Of a DNA stretch of 8,375 nt, positions 6,001-8,375 are shown one piece after another. Location: positions 1,772 to 10,146 of the forward strand of contig DENY01000003.1 in NCBI GenBank assembly GCA_002359825.1, given 5' to 3'. Origin of the DNA: Bacteroidales bacterium UBA2632. GTDB taxonomy: Bacteria; Bacteroidota; Bacteroidia; Bacteroidales; Dysgonomonadaceae. The notes under the pieces were generated by a model that had not been told where the DNA came from, made no database searches, and saw only the letters and a list, made by a program, of their open reading frames with translations. Every line of letters starts with the position of its first letter. Position 1 is the stretch's first letter. A program made the position numbers and the translations under genes.

Positions 6001-6792
6001 ATGCTTATATCGAGTTTGCAGAATACCTCTGTGAAAAATCTTGTGAAACTATCAAAAGCGCGCGAACGAAAGTCGCAAAATCTTTTTCTGATTGAGGGTG
6101 CAAGAGAATTATCGCTGGCTTTGGCCGGCGATTATACTATAGAGGAGGTATATGTGTGCAGAGAACTATTTTTGAATACCCGCTATCCCAATGTGTTAGA
6201 TCCTATTGGAGATGATAGGGTTATTGAGATTACTCCCAATGTATTTGAGAAGGTATCTTATCGCACATCGTCAGACGGGGTCATTGCTTTGGCACGACCA
6301 AAACGACACACACTGGCAGAAATTCGGTTGTCGGACAATCCTTTTGTAATAATTTTGGAATCTGTGGAGAAGCCAGGCAATTTGGGTGCTATACTTCGTT
6401 CGGCTGATGCTGCTGCAGTGGATGCTGTGATTGTTTGCGACCCTCAAACGGATGTATATAACCCGAATGTAATTCGTTCGAGTGTAGGTGGTATCTTTAC
6501 AGTGCAAACAGCTGTGTGTTCTTCGCAAGAAGCTATGGATTGGTTGAAAGAGAATAATATTGCTTCGTATGCTGCAGAACTCAAGGCCGCAGAATTTTAT
6601 CAAGATGTAGATTTTCGTGGTCCATCGGCTATTGTGATGGGTACTGAAGCCGAGGGCTTAACAGATAGTTGGCTCAACTATGCAAATAAGCGAATAAAGA
6701 TTCCAATGCGAGGGAGAATTGACTCGTTGAATGTTTCTGTATCTACTGCGGTGTTGACTTTTGAGGCGATGAGGCAAAGAGAGGGAAATTAA
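6001..6792 (+). CDS. SpoU/TrmH-family RNA 2'-O-ribose methyltransferase
   Basis: The enzyme transfers a methyl group from S-adenosylmethionine to the 2'-OH of a ribose in rRNA or tRNA. The 263-residue product has an N-terminal SpoU substrate-binding domain (about 12-97, with LFLIEGARELSLAL) and a C-terminal SPOUT trefoil-knot domain (about 114-260). The three SpoU motifs are present: motif 1 KPGNLGAILRSAD (N127, R133), motif 2 GTEAEGL (G214, E216, G219), and motif 3 IPMRGRIDSLNVSVSTA (234-250). The conserved RSSVGGIF lies at 159-166. The two-domain layout resembles 23S rRNA methyltransferases such as RlmB, but the exact target nucleotide cannot be read from the sequence. It follows the thioredoxin gene by 30 bp and is closed by a strong terminator. 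The ATG at 6001 matches the expected N-terminus of the family. Confidence 0.93.
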   Translation: MLISSLQNTSVKNLVKLSKARERKSQNLFLIEGARELSLALAGDYTIEEVYVCRELFLNTRYPNVLDPIGDDRVIEITPNVFEKVSYRTSSDGVIALARPKRHTLAEIRLSDNPFVIILESVEKPGNLGAILRSADAAAVDAVIVCDPQTDVYNPNVIRSSVGGIFTVQTAVCSSQEAMDWLKENNIASYAAELKAAEFYQDVDFRGPSAIVMGTEAEGLTDSWLNYANKRIKIPMRGRIDSLNVSVSTAVLTFEAMRQREGN

Positions 6793-6809
6793 AAGTTAAA
6801 AGTTAAAAG
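6789..6809. repeat. Heptamer tandem repeat (TTAAAAG x3)
   Basis: Three exact TTAAAAG copies (6789-6795, 6796-6802, 6803-6809) overlap the stop codon of the methyltransferase gene and end just before its terminator. This is a fourth period-7 array in the window with another unit sequence. At three copies, chance in A-rich DNA cannot be excluded. Confidence 0.6.
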
Positions 6810-6810
6810 A

Positions 6811-6853
6811 TAAACCAGCCTTTCGTTCGTCTCCGAAAGGCTGGTTTACTTTT
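6811..6853 (+). terminator. Strong intrinsic terminator after the methyltransferase gene
   Basis: Positions 6811-6825 pair perfectly with 6834-6848 (15 bp, core AACCAGCCTTTCG) around an 8-nt loop, followed by CTTTT. An A-rich tract precedes it, so it may also work in the opposite direction. Confidence 0.9.
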
Positions 6854-6875
6854 GGCTATCTGTCGTTTTTTTGCA

Positions 6876-6944
6876 AAAACATTTTCTGTCCCGTGAAAAT
6901 GTTTTAAACAGATGAAAATTGCAAACCGGGTCGTGAAAATGTTT
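6876..6944. repeat. Inverted and direct repeat of CGTGAAAATGTTT
   Basis: AAAACATTTTC (6876-6886) is an exact inverted match to GAAAATGTTTT (6895-6905), giving an 11-bp stem with an 8-nt loop. CGTGAAAATGTTT at 6892-6904 recurs exactly at 6932-6944, a 40-bp step. It lies between the terminator and the palindrome field further right. Confidence 0.75.
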
Positions 6945-7230
6945 CCGCCCTTTTTTGTGCTCTTCATACCTTAAAAATCCAATTCTCAATGGAAAATTTA
7001 CTTTTCATGTTGACTCTTCAATCTTAAACTGCGTTTTCTCTTTTTATAGCATTTTATTCTCACGTTTTCTTGAAAAAGAATCATTTAAGCGATTCAAAAC
7101 ATTTCCACGATCGTGGATTGCATTTTCATCATATGAAAGTCCAATCCATCGCCATGGATTTGATTTCCACCTGATTTACGTAGTATTTTGTAGTGAATTG
7201 TAAAAAATAGGCACATATTATTTACAAACT
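6945..7230. repeat. Non-coding palindrome field
   Basis: No gene is supported here, although one frame stays open for 82 codons (6955-7203). Short palindromes follow one another: TTTTC/GAAAA (7065-7076), GAATC/GATTC (7078-7095), the perfect 14-mer TCCACGATCGTGGA (7104-7117), TTTCAT/ATGAAA (7124-7138), and AATCCAT/ATGGATT (7143-7160). TGGATT recurs 41 bp apart (7114 and 7155), each time followed by a similar GATTT/GCATTTTC-like string. AAAACATTT at 7096-7104 echoes the unit at 6876. Confidence 0.6.
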
Positions 7231-7237
7231 ATCACGT

Positions 7238-7283
7238 CATAAAAAAACCTTTTCTCTATCTGATAGAGAAAAGGTTTTTTATG
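7238..7283 (-). terminator. Bidirectional terminator of the GH109-like gene
   Basis: Positions 7242-7260 pair with 7262-7280 in a 19-bp perfect stem. Bases nearest the tip must open to form a loop such as ATCTGAT. A/T runs flank the stem on both sides, so it can terminate transcription in both directions. On the minus strand it begins 64 bp after the stop codon of the gene at 7348. AGGCACATA (7209-7217) could also pair with TATGTGCCT (7280-7288), enclosing the hairpin. Confidence 0.88.
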
Positions 7284-7347
7284 TGCCTCTTTCACTGTTT
7301 ATTCATTCTTAATAAGTAAACTTAAAATTGGCAATATATGATTTTTC

Positions 7348-8375
7348 TTATTGTACAAAGGCATGTCTGAATCCATCAATCTTATCCCATCCACCACGTG
7401 TGAAATCAGGAATTACAACTGGTGCACTATGATTTTCGAGTGACAATGCAGTAAGAGGAGCTAAACAACTCCATTCTGCAAGGTCATATACATCCATGTC
7501 TAATGGTAAGCCATTTCGTAAGCAATAAATCAAGCGATAGTCCATGATAAAATCCATGCCACCATGTCCACCAACTTTCTTAGCTTGTTCTTCAAGCTCT
7601 TGGTGAATGGGGTGTTTGTATTTCTCCATCAATGCTTTTTTCACTTCGTCTGACACGTATGAGTGTGCATTAAGGTCTTCGTGGTTAGAAGTTATATCGC
7701 TTCCCACTTGAGATGCTTGTAGAGCATAACCTTCTTTTGGATATTTGTTTGCAAAACCTTTTGTTCCAGTTAATTGATACATACGGCTGTATGGGCGAGG
7801 AGATGCCACATCGTGTTGAATGTGGATTGTTTTTCCTTTTTCAGTTTTAATCATTGTCATGGTGTGCTGACCATTTTTGAAATCTCCAACTTCTTCGCCA
7901 CGCACCTCTTTGATATAGTTAGGGATGCTAACAGGCTTGCTGTCAACAGAAACTAAGTAGTTCATTTTGTCACCACGGTGTATGTCTAATAATTGACAAG
8001 CAGGGCCCATACCGTGAGTAGCATAGATATCACCACGGTTGTTTTTGTTGAATTCTAAACGCCAGTCACTCTCGTAAGTGTCCCAATATTGTTCTAATTG
8101 GTGAATATAAGCTCCTTCTGCATAAAGTACTTCTCCGAAGACTCCTTGTTGTGCCATATTCAATGTAGTCAACTCAAAGAAATCATACACACAATTTTCA
8201 AGTTGCATACAGTGTTTCTGAGTTCTTTCGGCTGTGTTGATTACCGCCCATATGTCTTCCAATGTCATTGCTGCAGGAACTTCACTTGCAACATGTTTGC
8301 CTTGTTCCATTGCATAAATCATCATGTCGGCATGACGCTTCCAGTCGGTGGCAATATAAACTAAGTCTATATCGT
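7348..8375 (-). CDS. GH109-like Gfo/Idh/MocA-family protein (probable alpha-N-acetylgalactosaminidase), N-terminus missing
   Basis: This is the C-terminal 341 residues of a protein whose start lies beyond the right edge. The frame stays open through 8373, and the ATG at 8325 is internal. GH109 enzymes use tightly bound NAD+ to cleave alpha-N-acetylgalactosamine from glycans such as blood-group A antigen. The visible part begins DIDLVYIATDWKRHADMM and has GKHVASEVPAA, the end of the Rossmann-type NAD-binding domain. The glycine-rich GxGxxG loop must lie in the missing part. Next come GDIYATHGMGPACQLLDIHR and LVSVDSKPVSIPNY, then the C-terminal GGHGGMDFIMDYRLIYCL, GLPLDMDVYDLAEWSCLAPL and IPDFTRGGW, all as I recall them in GH109 members. 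About 100-130 residues are probably missing, possibly with an export signal. Other Gfo/Idh/MocA dehydrogenases are the alternative, but the THGMGP and GGHGGMDF blocks favour GH109. Confidence 0.85.
   Translation of the reverse strand, partial: DIDLVYIATDWKRHADMMIYAMEQGKHVASEVPAAMTLEDIWAVINTAERTQKHCMQLENCVYDFFELTTLNMAQQGVFGEVLYAEGAYIHQLEQYWDTYESDWRLEFNKNNRGDIYATHGMGPACQLLDIHRGDKMNYLVSVDSKPVSIPNYIKEVRGEEVGDFKNGQHTMTMIKTEKGKTIHIQHDVASPRPYSRMYQLTGTKGFANKYPKEGYALQASQVGSDITSNHEDLNAHSYVSDEVKKALMEKYKHPIHQELEEQAKKVGGHGGMDFIMDYRLIYCLRNGLPLDMDVYDLAEWSCLAPLTALSLENHSAPVVIPDFTRGGWDKIDGFRHAFVQ

Noticed and set aside
6955..7203. 82-codon open frame in the palindrome field
   Set aside because: It has low-complexity, Phe/Ser-rich composition, passes through several palindromes and has no promoter or family match.

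Overview
The window looks like the chromosome of a member of the Bacteroidales (Bacteroides/Prevotella-like; genus not resolved). The evidence is the close match of ThrRS, IF-3, L35 and L20 to my recollection of Bacteroidales proteins, the thrS-infC-rpmI-rplT gene order, several copies of the Bacteroidetes -7 promoter box TAnnTTTG, A/T-rich translation starts without Shine-Dalgarno sequences, moderate-to-low GC content, and a GH109-type Gfo/Idh/MocA protein typical of glycan-degrading gut Bacteroidetes. No tRNA, rRNA, CRISPR array, transposase, phage gene or defence cassette was found.

Layout. Positions 1-246 hold a short 7-bp tandem repeat and a good promoter for thrS. Positions 247-3834 are a translation cluster on the + strand: threonyl-tRNA synthetase, initiation factor 3, and ribosomal proteins L35 and L20. 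Separate promoter boxes before thrS, infC and rpmI suggest that the cluster is split into several transcripts. It ends in a strong intrinsic terminator at 3863-3896. Positions 3897-4814 hold no convincing gene but carry a mosaic of small repeats: a 10-unit degenerate heptamer array, a GC-rich double hairpin, a second heptamer array, a 9-bp-period array, and a 245-nt block of hairpins enclosed by a closing stem. Positions 4815-6792 hold three + strand genes: a Nim/pyridoxamine-oxidase-like flavoprotein, an exported thioredoxin, and a SpoU/TrmH-type RNA 2'-O-methyltransferase, followed by a perfect 15-bp terminator. Positions 6849-7230 are non-coding and rich in short palindromes. A long bidirectional terminator at 7238-7283 closes the last gene, a minus-strand GH109-like oxidoreductase-fold glycosidase whose N-terminus lies beyond the window.

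How the genes work together. The first four genes charge tRNA-Thr, start translation and build the 50S subunit. The SpoU-type enzyme also acts on RNA (rRNA or tRNA). The Nim-like protein and the periplasmic thioredoxin are both redox proteins, but nothing in the sequence ties them into one pathway. The GH109-like gene belongs to a different function, glycan breakdown. I see no new multi-gene system. What deserves a second look is the non-coding DNA: the structured 245-nt block, the period-7 arrays of unrelated sequence, the palindrome field, and the long leader ahead of rpmI-rplT.
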